Shown: positions 13,921-24,288, counted from the stretch's first letter. The stretch: DNA of 24,408 nucleotides from CAZBZG01 sp964496245 (GCA_964496245.1 CAZBZG010000029.1:1-24408); one strand, 5' to 3'. Notes: generated from the sequence alone by a model not told the origin. Numbers and translations: made by a program.

Positions 13921-14826
13921 CTACGCCCGCACCACCTTGTGCACGAAGTCCAGCGTGGAGATCATGCCCACGAGCTTCTTGTCCTTGTCGAGCACGGGCG
14001 CGCTGAAGAGGCCTTCGCGTACGAGTTTGGCGGCCACCACGATCATGGGCGTGTGGGCCATGAATAGGGGGTAGTCCTCGATCAGGATGGCGTCTACGCA
14101 GGTCGACCGCTCCTGCTTGAGGAGATCGCCGAACGGTTCGAAGGTGCTGAGGAAGGAGAGATTGTCCATGGAGAGCAGGTAGTCGGGCAGGCCTACCTTG
14201 AGCAGGCGGTCGGCGTCCACCATGCCCAGGTATTGCCCTGCGTCGTCGACCACGGGGATGTGGGTGGTGCGGTGGAGCACCATGAGGTCTGCGGCCTCGC
14301 GCAGGGTGGTGCAGGGAGCTGCGCGCGGCTCGGTGCCGGGCTTGATCATGTCGATCGCGGTCACCACGTCCTTGACGAGCACGCCCGCTTCTTCGACCAC
14401 CTCGCGCACGTCCTGGGCGGAGTCGGCAGCCACGAGCCGGTCGAGTGCGCCCTCCTGCCCCAGAAAGCGGGCGAACGAGCTCACGCAGCGGAGGTAGAGG
14501 TTGCTCTGGCCCTCGGGCAGGAGGAAGAGGAGCACCAGGCGAACCGGATCGGGCGTCTGGGGCGCGGCTACGCCGTCCGGAAAGGTGCCGAGCACCAAAT
14601 GGAAGTCGTCCACCAGGTCCACGCGCGCGTGCGGGAAGGCGATGCCGGGCGCGACCACGGTCGTGCCCAGGGCCTCCCGCTCCTGGAGCGCCTGCTTGAG
14701 GGGCCCGGTTTCGAGATCCTTCTCCTTGGCCAGCCGTGCGAGGAGCTGGTCCTGGGCCTGTTCGAGCGTCTCGGCCCGGCCGCGGACCACGATCAGTTCG
14801 GGCTGGAGGAGGCTGGCGAGCTTCAT
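13921..14826 (-). CDS. PTS EIIA(Ntr)-like domain fused to paired CBS domains
   Basis: 301 residues. Residues 1-150 match the PtsN/EIIA fructose fold, with the phosphorylatable His66 in GIAFPHARV. Residues 160-300 contain two CBS motifs (TTLREAADLMVLHRTTHIPVVDDAGQYLGMVDADRLL in parts, and MIVVAAKLVREGLFSAPVLDKDKKLVGMISTLDFV in parts), which usually bind adenine nucleotides. The fusion suggests a cytoplasmic regulator that joins PTS phosphorylation with nucleotide status. No HPr, EI or transporter lies nearby. The ATG has AAGGA upstream, and a good promoter precedes it. Confidence 0.92.
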   Translation of the reverse strand: MKLASLLQPELIVVRGRAETLEQAQDQLLARLAKEKDLETGPLKQALQEREALGTTVVAPGIAFPHARVDLVDDFHLVLGTFPDGVAAPQTPDPVRLVLLFLLPEGQSNLYLRCVSSFARFLGQEGALDRLVAADSAQDVREVVEEAGVLVKDVVTAIDMIKPGTEPRAAPCTTLREAADLMVLHRTTHIPVVDDAGQYLGMVDADRLLKVGLPDYLLSMDNLSFLSTFEPFGDLLKQERSTCVDAILIEDYPLFMAHTPMIVVAAKLVREGLFSAPVLDKDKKLVGMISTLDFVHKVVRA

Positions 14827-14862
14827 GCGGGGTCCTTGGGGTACGTCTATCCGTTGCGGGGT

Positions 14863-14891
14863 ATCTTACGCGGGTGGTGGGGGGACCGCAA
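14863..14891 (-). promoter_or_regulatory. Candidate promoter of the EIIA-CBS gene
   Basis: On the minus strand, TTGCGG (14886-14891), a 17-bp spacer, then TAAGAT (14863-14868), 36 nt before the start codon. Confidence 0.6.
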
Positions 14892-14927
14892 CGGGAAAAC
14901 GCCTGCGTCAGGGGGGCTAGAGGGGCC

Positions 14928-15167
14928 TCACCACAGCGGAGCGCCGGTGATCCAATAGGCGATGCCCAGGAGCGCCAGCAATCCGCCGACAAGGAACAGC
15001 ACGGCAAAGGCCCACCGCCTCCGGATCGACCGTTCGCTGTCCAGACTCTTCTTGGGTACGATGAACGCATAGCCGCAGGAACATGTGGCCATGTGACCGA
15101 TCTTGTTCGCGGGCAGGTGATACACGCGTTCGCACTTGGGACAGACGAACCGGATGGACATTTTCAT
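14928..15167 (-). CDS. Small zinc-ribbon membrane protein
   Basis: 79 residues. The N-terminal half is a zinc-ribbon-like fold: FVCPKCERVYHLPANKIGHMATCSCGYAF, in which the first knuckle is CPKC and the second is CSC rather than the usual CxxC. A basic stretch (SIRRR) and one membrane helix (about residues 53-74, WAFAVLFLVGGLLALLGIAYW) follow. Proteins starting with I-R-F-x-C-x-x-C and carrying a membrane helix are common in Planctomycetes; their role is generally unknown. AGGAGG lies upstream of the start; an in-frame ATG at 15161 is also possible. Confidence 0.8.
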   Translation of the reverse strand: MKMSIRFVCPKCERVYHLPANKIGHMATCSCGYAFIVPKKSLDSERSIRRRWAFAVLFLVGGLLALLGIAYWITGAPLW

Positions 15168-15356
15168 CGGGCCTCCTGCTTCGCTCTTCGGGTTTGTGTG
15201 CTCATCTCGATTGCGCGTTTACGGGGTGCTTCAGGTTTGGGTTGCATGCTGGCAAAGGGCAATATCGGGCACAGGCACCGCTCGAACGCGAGAAAAGCGG
15301 GGACTGATTCCGGCACGCGCCGGATCCGAACCGCGCCCCAAATCGCATGTTGTGTG

Positions 15357-15436
15357 TGCCATGCCCATCCTTGGATGGGCATGCGAAGCGTCAAGCCCGG
15401 TTGCATGGCATGCCCACCCTTCGGGTGGGCATGGCA
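15357..15436. repeat. Double-hairpin palindromic repeat, family 3
   Basis: Hairpin 1 is CATGCCCAT-CCTTGG-ATGGGCATG (15360-15383), and hairpin 2 is CATGCCCACCC-TTCG-GGTGGGCATG (15409-15433). The outer arms TGCCATGCCCA and TGGGCATGGCA can also pair across the whole 80 bp, so two alternative folds exist. It abuts the truncated receiver remnant. The rest of 15168-15356 shows no feature I can support. Confidence 0.8.
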
Positions 15437-15439
15437 CCC

Positions 15440-15648
15440 ACGCTGAAGACAACAGCCCAGATCCGAGAGCCGGACCGGCTTGGGCAGGAAGGCGGTGGTC
15501 CCCGGTTGGAGGAGGTCCACCACGTCCTTTGCGTTCACCACAGCCGAGATCACGACAACGGGCATCTCCTTCAGCGCACTGTGTCCGCGGACGAGCTGCA
15601 CCAGGCCCCGGCCGTCCAGTTCCAGCATCATCATGTCGCGTATCCCTA
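15440..15648 (-). pseudogene. Truncated receiver-domain remnant
   Basis: About 69 codons encode the second half of a response-regulator receiver. The strand with the phospho-acceptor Asp (IRDMMMLELDG), the Ser switch strand (MPVVVISAV) and the lysine motif AFLPKPVRLSDL are all visible. The first half, with the acidic pocket and first helix, is absent because the FapA gene ends where it should be. No start codon or ribosome site fits. The coding similarity stops at the palindromic repeat at 15357-15436. It most likely results from a deletion or rearrangement. Confidence 0.7.
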
Positions 15649-17172
15649 CATCGGTGCCGTCTGTATGGAGCCGGATGCTGCGTCGTAGTAGGCCTGGCTG
15701 GCGTTCAGAGGATGCTCCACCCGGAATCTGCATCCGGCGATCGTGATGGTCGTTCCGGGATGAATGGTCCGTCTGGCTTTGACGCGCGCCCGGGCTGCCT
15801 GGCGCGCGCTTTCTTCGATCTGTCGCAAGATGTCCTCAATCTCCTTCAGACGATCCCGTGCCGCGATGCGATTCTTGAGAAGCGTGGCCACCGCCGTCCG
15901 TTTGGGCGGGGGCGTACGCGACAGAATGGTCCTGGCGTCCTCTGTGCCGAGCGTGTTGTCGATCTTCGTGATCGTCTGCCCGAGACGCTCCTTTTCGGCT
16001 GCCAACTCCTCGTAGTTCTCGCTCTGCAGGCCGACGGTCACGGTGGTGAGGACGCCGGCGTCCGAACCGATGACATTGGCCTCCACGCCGTCGCCGCAGT
16101 GGATCGCGCCCCCCTGGATGCGGCCCTTGCCCTTGGTCGCGATCACCCGCCCGCCGGCGGTGAGTTCGCAGTGCGTGATGTCGTTGTCGATCTCGATATC
16201 CCCGCCCGCCGCGATGCGCGCGTTCTTGGCGAAGTGGGCCGACACGTTTCCTCCGGCCTTGAGCGAGCCCTCGTCGCGCATGACGATGCCCCGCCGCACC
16301 TCGATGTCGCCTCCGGCCTCCACCGTGGCATTCTCCACCGCTTCGCCCACCACGATGTCCTTGGACGCGATGACCGAGAAACCTGCGCGAACGGCTCCTT
16401 TGATGCGCACTGATCCCTGATCCATGCGGATGTTGCCGGTGGAGAAGTCCACGTCGCCGTTGATCTCGTAGACGTCGGTGACCGAGAGGGCCTCCCCGTC
16501 CAGGACGACCATGCCGGCCGTCGTGGCCCGGAACGCGGAGCCGTCTTCCGTGAGCTCGACATTCTCTCCCGCCTGCACCGAGCAGGGATCGCCTTCCTGC
16601 GCCGCCAGGGAATGGCCCAGCACGTCCCGACCGGGCGTGCCGGGCTCGGGCGGGATCAGGTAAACGAGCACCTGGCCTGCCGTGACCGAGTGGACCGTGT
16701 CGCGTTCGCGGTAATCCACGCGGCCGTCGGCCTCCACCGAACCGACGTGCTGCTGGGTTTCGACCGCAAACTCGATGCGGCCGTCCGCGCCGTCCCGGGG
16801 TGGCGTGCTCCGCGCCAGGACCAGGCCGGACGGGTCTTCGTCCTCCGCGGCTCGTGCGACGGCTTCCTGGATCGCATCGTGCAGCGGCTCCACGACCACC
16901 CCCGCTTCTTCAAGCCCGGCGCAAAGGATTTCTTCCGAGAGGGGGCTTCCCGCACCGATCGGCGGCGCGTATTCCGCAATCGAGGCTTCCGACCGGTCTT
17001 CGGAGACCTGGACCGCTACCTCTGCGTCCGCCTTTTGCAGACGGGCCAGGAACTGGCCGTCGGCCCGCTCGGTGACCTCGATCTGCGACGCTTCCGCGTC
17101 GAGATCGCTCGCCGCCCGCGCGCGGGCCGCTTCTTCGCTCTCAGCCGCGATGCGTATCGACCGTTGCCGCAT
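15646..17172 (-). CDS. FapA-like (DUF342) beta-helix protein
   Basis: 508 residues. The N-terminal region contains the acidic DUF342-type domain. The centre (about residues 215-395) is a run of short beta-helix turns rich in Gly, Val and Asp (GDVDFSTGNIRMDQGSVRIKG, VEAGGDIEVRRGIV, KAGGNVSAHFAKNARIAAGGDIEI in pieces). The C-terminal part has a coiled coil (EELAAEKERLGQTITKIDN and RLKEIEDILRQIEES). DUF342/FapA proteins are poorly understood cytoplasmic polymer-like proteins, often near signalling or motility genes. The ATG at 17170-17172 has GGAGG upstream and overlaps the preceding receiver gene by 32 nt, implying coupled translation. Confidence 0.85.
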   Translation of the reverse strand: MRQRSIRIAAESEEAARARAASDLDAEASQIEVTERADGQFLARLQKADAEVAVQVSEDRSEASIAEYAPPIGAGSPLSEEILCAGLEEAGVVVEPLHDAIQEAVARAAEDEDPSGLVLARSTPPRDGADGRIEFAVETQQHVGSVEADGRVDYRERDTVHSVTAGQVLVYLIPPEPGTPGRDVLGHSLAAQEGDPCSVQAGENVELTEDGSAFRATTAGMVVLDGEALSVTDVYEINGDVDFSTGNIRMDQGSVRIKGAVRAGFSVIASKDIVVGEAVENATVEAGGDIEVRRGIVMRDEGSLKAGGNVSAHFAKNARIAAGGDIEIDNDITHCELTAGGRVIATKGKGRIQGGAIHCGDGVEANVIGSDAGVLTTVTVGLQSENYEELAAEKERLGQTITKIDNTLGTEDARTILSRTPPPKRTAVATLLKNRIAARDRLKEIEDILRQIEESARQAARARVKARRTIHPGTTITIAGCRFRVEHPLNASQAYYDAASGSIQTAPM

Positions 17173-17710
17173 GCCTGTCCGCCTCCACGGGAAGCTCGAT
17201 GTCCACGGTGACCCCTTCACCAGGACGGTTCTGCAGCCGTACCCTTCCTCCGTGCGCCCGCACCGTCCGCTGGACGCTGTTCAGGCCGCCCCGGATCTGT
17301 GCCCGCAGGGTATTGGGCTGGAACGGCTTGTCGATATACCCGTAGAAGTCGCTCTCCATGGTGTCCTCGGCCAGCTTGCCTTCGCCGTGTACGTCGCCGT
17401 GCGCCGTGATGAGGACGTGGAGGGTGTCCGGGGAGAGCGTCCTCGCCTGCTCCCGGAACTCGTGTCCGTTCATGCCGGGCATCTGATAGTCCACGAGCGC
17501 GAGGGCGAAGGCGTATTCAGCGAGCATGCGCAGGCCTTCTTCCGGGCGTGCGGCCGAGAAGACGTTCGCAAAGCCCCACTTCGGCAGCGTGCGCTCGAAG
17601 AAACGGAGAATGCTGGCGTCGTCATCGATCGCCAGGATGGGCAGTTCCTTGACCGAGCGAATCCCTTCGAGGTCGATCTCGGGTGCCACCGTGGCTCCCT
17701 TTCTTGCCAT
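17141..17710 (-). CDS. Response regulator receiver with a kinase-like tail
   Basis: 189 residues. A complete receiver lies at about 24-140: D29-D30-D31, phospho-acceptor D74 (LALVDYQMPGMNG), T102 and K128 (YIDKPF). Residues 142-175 (GLNSVQRTVRAHGGRVRLQNRPGEGV and onward to ELP) match the last third of a histidine-kinase ATPase domain: the helix after the G2 box and the final strands. The ATP-binding part is missing, so kinase activity is not possible. The join looks like a deletion between a receiver gene and a kinase gene. GGAAGGA sets the ATG at 17708-17710. Confidence 0.88.
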   Translation of the reverse strand: MARKGATVAPEIDLEGIRSVKELPILAIDDDASILRFFERTLPKWGFANVFSAARPEEGLRMLAEYAFALALVDYQMPGMNGHEFREQARTLSPDTLHVLITAHGDVHGEGKLAEDTMESDFYGYIDKPFQPNTLRAQIRGGLNSVQRTVRAHGGRVRLQNRPGEGVTVDIELPVEADRHAATVDTHRG

Positions 17711-17792
17711 GCCGATCCTTCCGCGTCTCACGTTTCCGCGGCGCCGGGGACACGCCGACCCCCTCCGCCGCCCGGTATGGCCCGGTCGCCCG

Positions 17793-18140
17793 TCAGGGGC
17801 TGGTGCGGATATTCTCGAGCACGGCGCTGCCGTCCCATGCGTTGTCGAAGACGGCTTCCACGCCCACCCAGCGGGCGGCGTCCTTGAACGGGTGCGTCAA
17901 GGGGCGGCTGCTCAGGAGGACGACGTGACGGGTGGACGGCCGGATCACCTTCAGGAATTCGAGCGGGCTGCCGTCGGGCAGGGCTTCGGGCAGTACGATC
18001 CAGTCATAGTCGTGCTCCGCGAGCAGCCGGATCGCGCCCGAGCAGGTGTCCGCGCGGTCCACGCGCGCCCCGCCCCCCTCCAGCTCCTGGCGCAGATCGC
18101 AGAAGGGGCGTGTTTGGTCATCCAGGAGCAGGACATGCAC
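17793..18140 (-). CDS. Receiver-like protein lacking the phospho-acceptor
   Basis: 115 residues with a CheY-like strand order. The acidic pair is present (VLLLDD, residues 3-8), but the phospho-acceptor position reads IVLPEALPDG, with Pro for Asp. The conserved lysine is also missing (AVFDNAWDG for the usual KP motif). The Ser of the switch strand remains (VVLLSS). It should not be phosphorylated in the usual way and may act as a constitutive or ligand-responsive partner. The GTG at 18138-18140 has AAGGAGAAGG upstream and begins just at the first strand. It lies 82 nt upstream of the receiver/kinase-tail gene. Confidence 0.78.
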   Translation of the reverse strand: MHVLLLDDQTRPFCDLRQELEGGGARVDRADTCSGAIRLLAEHDYDWIVLPEALPDGSPLEFLKVIRPSTRHVVLLSSRPLTHPFKDAARWVGVEAVFDNAWDGSAVLENIRTSP

Positions 18141-18293
18141 AGGCCTTCTCCTTTCGGTCACACGAGGCGCCTATGCCTGGCCTGCCCAGCAAGCTGTGCG
18201 CCAGGGGGCGATTGTCGCATAACCCTATCTATGTTCTGTTGTTGTGAGTTTTGAGGGCGCGAAGGCTCTGGATGGAACATCGCAAGTTTTCTT

Positions 18294-18321
18294 GACAGCG
18301 CGCAGATGCACGCGCGCTGTC
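18294..18321. repeat. Perfect 10-bp inverted repeat
   Basis: GACAGCGCGC (18294-18303) and GCGCGCTGTC (18312-18321) with an 8-nt loop. No U-tract follows on either strand, so it is not a classical terminator. An operator or a factor-dependent stop are both possible. Confidence 0.5.
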
Positions 18322-18538
18322 GGCCGCGCAACCCCTTCTGGTTTCGCTGATTGTGGCGGTCTGTCCCAAACCTGTCAGTGCTCAATGCGTTGCAGGGTTC
18401 GGCTTGGTTCAGAGCCGGGTAACGCTCGGGGGCGGAGGGGGGCGCTATGTGGCACAGGCTCTCTTGCCTGTGCAACGCGTCACGTGCTCTGCCTCAGGCA
18501 AGAGTGCCTGAGCTACAACCTGCTCCATGTCCTGGCTG

Positions 18539-20004
<1,466 letters not shown>

Positions 20005-20008
<4 letters not shown>

Positions 20009-22098
20009 GGCGTGGTCGTCCTCGGGAGCGGTTCCGTGGGGAGCGCGAGGGTGGCGGTGGTCCCCTTCCCGGGTTCGGATGCGAACCGCAGCATCCCGCT
20101 GTGTTCGGCAACGATGCGGGCGGACACCGAGAGTCCGAGCCCGGTTCCGCCCTGGTCGCGCTTGGTGGTGAAGAACGGCTCGGTCACGTGCCGCAGGTCC
20201 GCCTCAGCGATGCCCACGCCCTCGTCCCGGATCTCCACCGTGACCCGCTCCCTGTGCGCCTCGTGCGCCGTGGTGACCCAGATCCCCTTCTCCGGGTCGG
20301 GCAGCGCCTGGTAGGCGTTGACGAGGAGGTTGACGATCACCTGCTGCAGACGCTGGAAGTTTCCGCTGACCACCGGCAGATCGTTGCCGTACGTGACCGA
20401 GAACGCGCCCGCGCGTTTCTTGAGAGCCGTTCCCACCAGGGTGATCGCGCTCGCCACGATCGCGTTCACGTCCACGGGCATCCAGGTCTCTTCGGTTTGG
20501 GGACGCGCGAAGGTCTTCATGTTCTTGAGGATCGCATCGATGCGGCGGGATCCGTCCAGCATCTCCCGGAGCAGGCGCGGCACATGCTCTCGGCATTCGG
20601 CGATCGACATGCCGCCGAACCGGCCGTCGCCCTGGGCGGCTGCATGCGTTTCCAGGATGGGGGCCGCGTCCTTCCACACCTCGAGCAGGGTCGCCGCGTT
20701 CAGCATGACGAAGCTGTTGGGATTGTTGATCTCGTGGGCCGCGCCCGCGGCCAGGGTGCCCAGGGCGACCATCTTGTCGGCTTGCAGCAGTTGCTGCTGG
20801 TGGATCTTGGCTTCCTCCTCCATTCGCTTCTGTTCGGTGATGTCGCGGATCACGCCGGTGACGCCGAGGATCTCCTCTCCCTCGCGCACGGCCCGCCCCA
20901 TCTCCTCGACAGGGACGTAGGAGCCGTCTCTAACTCTCAGCCGGAACCGCGTCGGAAACTCGTCCCCGGTCTCCATGGTCCTGCGGAAATCGCTCCGCAC
21001 GCGTTCCACGTCTTCTGGATGGATAAGTTCCATGGCGCACCGGCCCACGAGCTCTTCGGCGCTGTAGCCCAGCGCCTCGATCTGCGGACTCACATAACCG
21101 ACCACGGCCTCGCGATCGGCGGCATACACGATGTCCCGCGTGTCTTCGATGAGCCGCCGGTACTTCTCCTCGCTGGCGCGGAGCGACTGCTCGATCTGCT
21201 TGCGCTTGGTCACGTCCCGGATGACGCCCATGGTCCCCAGGAAGCGTTTCTCCGGATGGTCCACATCCCGGTCGTACAGGCCGCAGGCGCTCACTTCGCC
21301 GATGACTTCGAGCAGGCCGATGCGCTCCTGGTCGGTCTTTGCCGTGAGGCGTACCTCGAGATTCCGCGTTCCCCGCCTTCCCGTCCGCCGCTCGTCGAAA
21401 AGGCCCGGCGCATCCCCGTCGCCCGTGACGCGCCCCCGCAACCGGGGGAGCACCTTCTCGCGCCGCACCTCCCCGACGTGGTCGGGGTGCACGACCTCTT
21501 CGAAGTGCTTGCCGACGAGCTCGTCCGGTTCGTAGCCCCATTCGCGGACGGCATCGTTGACGAACGTGAATAGGCCGTCCGGGTCCACCTGGTAGACCAC
21601 GTCCGGGAGCCCCTGGACGAACAGCCGGTACCGTTCCTGGCTGAGGCGCCATTCCTGCAGCGCCTGACCGCGCTCCAGCCTGTCGCGCGTCTTGGCCTCG
21701 GCCACGCCGAGGCGCAGGTGGAGTCGCTCCAGTGTGATGGGCTTGACCACGTAGTCGTCCGCGCCGGCGGCCAGCGCCTTCTGGAGGTCTTCGGGGGCGT
21801 CGCGGGCGGTCACCATGAGGATGGTGATCGTCTCCGCCTGGGCAAGCGTGCGCAGCTTGCGGCAGAGTTCCAGGCCGGACATCCCGGGTAGCATCCAGTC
21901 GAGCAGGACCAGGGGAAACGTGCTCTGTTGGCAGGCCGACCACCCCTCTTCCGCGGTTGCGCATGCCGTGACCGCGTGTCCGCGTCGGCGGAGCACGGTG
22001 GCGAGGAGCGTCCGATTGGCGTTGTCGTCTTCCACCACCAGGGCGTGGAAGGAGTCCACCCGTCGGCCGTCAGCGCGCGACGTCTTCTGTCCGGCCAT
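20005..22098 (-). CDS. Hybrid sensor histidine kinase (REC-PAS-PAS-HisKA-HATPase)
   Basis: 697 residues. An N-terminal receiver (D24-D25, D67, K119) precedes two PAS domains (about 150-300 and 310-430). The phospho-accepting His lies in AAGAAHEINNP (about residue 455). The ATPase domain has the N box LLVNAYQAL, G1 DEGVGI, F box PFFTTK and G2 GTGLGLS. No membrane helix is seen, so it is a cytoplasmic sensor, and its partner is the NtrC-type regulator that overlaps it. The ATG at 22096-22098 is chosen over an upstream TTG; a strong promoter lies 73 bp upstream. Confidence 0.96.
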
Positions 22099-22171
22099 GC
22101 GCGGCCCCCGGCGTCTGCTGTGACAGGATGCTGCGAGACAATGCGCCAAGCCTCACGCTGTCCGACAGGCC

Positions 22172-22200
22172 AGTGTACGCCCCTCCGTCCGGGAGGTCAA
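22172..22200 (-). promoter_or_regulatory. Sigma-70 promoter of the kinase/NtrC-type pair
   Basis: On the minus strand, TTGACC (22195-22200), a 17-bp spacer, then TACACT (22172-22177). The predicted leader is about 65 nt. The gap at 22099-22287 shows nothing else that I can support. Confidence 0.7.
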
Positions 22201-22287
22201 GGACAGGCGGCGCGCAGAGATGCGGGGATGGGAAAGGAAAGCTCGTGGGCCGCGCCACCGCCGTGCGGCGCAGGGGGAGAGGGCCCC

Positions 22288-24198
22288 TCATGCAGCCGCT
22301 TCATTCCCGGCCGTGGCCTCGTATTCCTCGATGATGTCGGCGAGCATGGCGCGCAGGGGCTCGAGCTGCTTCTCGTAATGCTTCCACTTGTCGAGCGAGC
22401 CCTTGTAGATGGGCTTGCGGACCTGGACGTCGCTGGCGGTCTTGACCTGGCGGTTGGTCTCATAAAACCGCAGGCATGCCTCGTCCCATTCCAGGCCGAA
22501 GAATTGCAGCATCCTGCGCGTGACGCCTTCGGTATCCTCCACCAGACCCTCGTACCGGATCTCGAGCATGGGCAGCGGCAGAACCTGGCGCCAGTGGTCC
22601 ATCAGATCCCAGTAGTGGCGGTACCACGTGCCGAGCTCCTCGAGGTCGTAGGTATAGGCCTGGCCGTTGGTGAAGCGCGTCTCAAAGCAGGAGAAGCACG
22701 CGGCCATGGGATGGCGCCGGCAATGGATGATGCGCGTGTTGGGGAACAGGAGGGCGATGGCCCCGAGGTGAAAGAAATTGGTCGGCAGTTTGTCTGTGAC
22801 GCAGGACTCGTCGCCCGCGTTGGCGGTGACATAATCGAGGTACTCCTGGGCCATCGCCCCCGCGTCCTCTTGACCGAGTTCTGATATGCATCCCGGATAC
22901 TTCTGGGGGCACTTGAGGCGACCGGGGAGGGAGAGGAGGAGGTCGGAGAGCTTGAGCAATTCCCCTGCGCCGAAGATGTCAGGGTGGCTGGCCAGGATCT
23001 GCTCGGTCAGGCTCGTTCCCGATCGCGGCGAGCCCACGATGAATCGCGGGCGATCTGTGGCATGGCCGAATTCGCTTTTGGCTTCGAACAGGTCGCGAGT
23101 AAATTGCTTTTGGATCGCACGCATGTGCCCTGTGGGTTCTTCGATGGCAAAGGGCATGATCTCGCGCTGCAGGCGACTTCCGCGGGCCAGATACGGGAAG
23201 GCCTTCTCGGTATCTTTGGCGGTTGCGTACGTGCGGTAGAGCCCGTAGCACAGGAAGATGCGAGAGGTGCGCGTGAGAGTATCGCCCTGCAGCAGGCGTT
23301 CGGCTTGACGCACGGCCGGGTCTTCGGGCGGCAGGTTCTTGAGGCGGGCCAGATCGTAGAAGCCCTGGCAGCTCGTCTGATCCAGGGAGAGTGCTTTGCG
23401 GTAGTGCTTCTCTGCTTCGTCATAGTCTCCCCACCCCTGATAGAGAATGCCCAGGCTGTTCTCGACCTTGCTCACCAGACCCGGGTCGAGTTGCACAGCG
23501 AACTGGAGGCTGCGCTCCGCCTCGACATAGAGGCCGAGCGTGCGCAGGGTGTTGCCCAATCCATTGTAAGCGGGGGCGTAGTCGGGATTGATGAGGATGG
23601 CTTTCTGCCAGTAGGGGAGTGCTTCCCGGTATCGTTTCGCGGCCACCAGGGCTTTGCCCATCTCGCAGAGGACTTGGTGGTCGTTCGGGTTTTTCTGGAG
23701 CACGGCTTGCAGGGAGGCGAAGGCTTCTTCTGGCTGGCCTGAAGCGATGAAGCTCCGCCCCAAGTTGTATCGGGCGTCCAGGAAATCGGGCGCCAGTTGC
23801 AGGGCTCGCGCAAAACAGACGACGGCCCGATCATATCGCTGCAGCTGGTGCCAGGCCAGTCCCAGATTGGAGAGAAGGCCGGGATGCGGTCCGATGATCT
23901 TGAGGGCTTCCGAGATATGCTTGGCGGCGCGATCCCATTCCCCCAGCGCGTAGCAGAGGGCTCCGAAGAACTGTAGCGCTTGGCCGTTCTTGGGATCGTC
24001 GGCCAGCACCTCTTGGTAGAGGGCTTCGGCCTTCCGGAATCTGCCCGCCTGATGGAACTCTACGGCGCGCTTGAGCTTCTCCGGCGCGTCTTCAGGCGCT
24101 TGGCCGCCGAAGGCTTCCATGGACGGTGGTTTGTCATGACCTGATCCGCGAGGCTCTTGGCCTTGCTTGTTGCGCTTCTTGCGGCGTTTGCGGCTCAT
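22288..24198 (-). CDS. TPR-sulfotransferase fusion protein
   Basis: 636 residues. A very basic start (MSRKRRKKRNKQGQ) is followed by tetratricopeptide repeats over about residues 50-320 (AEALYQEVLADDPKNGQAL, PGLLSNLGLAWHQLQRYDRA, YAPAYNGLGNTLRTLG). The C-terminal sulfotransferase domain has the PAPS 5'-phosphosulfate loop FIVGSPRSGTSLTEQIL (from about 378) and DKLPTNFFHLGAIALLFPNTRIIHCRRHPM in pieces, which carries the 3'-phosphate-binding region. Such fusions are thought to sulfate carbohydrates or proteins; the acceptor is unknown. The ATG at 24196-24198 has AGGAAG upstream; longer starts run into element copy 6. Confidence 0.93.
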   Translation of the reverse strand: MSRKRRKKRNKQGQEPRGSGHDKPPSMEAFGGQAPEDAPEKLKRAVEFHQAGRFRKAEALYQEVLADDPKNGQALQFFGALCYALGEWDRAAKHISEALKIIGPHPGLLSNLGLAWHQLQRYDRAVVCFARALQLAPDFLDARYNLGRSFIASGQPEEAFASLQAVLQKNPNDHQVLCEMGKALVAAKRYREALPYWQKAILINPDYAPAYNGLGNTLRTLGLYVEAERSLQFAVQLDPGLVSKVENSLGILYQGWGDYDEAEKHYRKALSLDQTSCQGFYDLARLKNLPPEDPAVRQAERLLQGDTLTRTSRIFLCYGLYRTYATAKDTEKAFPYLARGSRLQREIMPFAIEEPTGHMRAIQKQFTRDLFEAKSEFGHATDRPRFIVGSPRSGTSLTEQILASHPDIFGAGELLKLSDLLLSLPGRLKCPQKYPGCISELGQEDAGAMAQEYLDYVTANAGDESCVTDKLPTNFFHLGAIALLFPNTRIIHCRRHPMAACFSCFETRFTNGQAYTYDLEELGTWYRHYWDLMDHWRQVLPLPMLEIRYEGLVEDTEGVTRRMLQFFGLEWDEACLRFYETNRQVKTASDVQVRKPIYKGSLDKWKHYEKQLEPLRAMLADIIEEYEATAGNEAAA

Positions 24199-24259
24199 GG
24201 GCTTCCTGTCATAAACTGGGGCCGGCGCCTCGGCCGGCAACCGGTTCCGTATACCATAG

Positions 24260-24288
24260 ATTATCGGCCATCTCGTGCAGGCCTTCAG
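24260..24288 (-). promoter_or_regulatory. Weak candidate promoter of the TPR-sulfotransferase
   Basis: On the minus strand, CTGAAG (24283-24288), a 17-bp spacer, then GATAAT (24260-24265). The -35 match is poor. Confidence 0.3.

Noticed and set aside
12674..15070. Minus-strand open frame of 798 codons
   Set aside because: It is a shadow of the hydrolase and EIIA-CBS genes and ends inside element copy 4.
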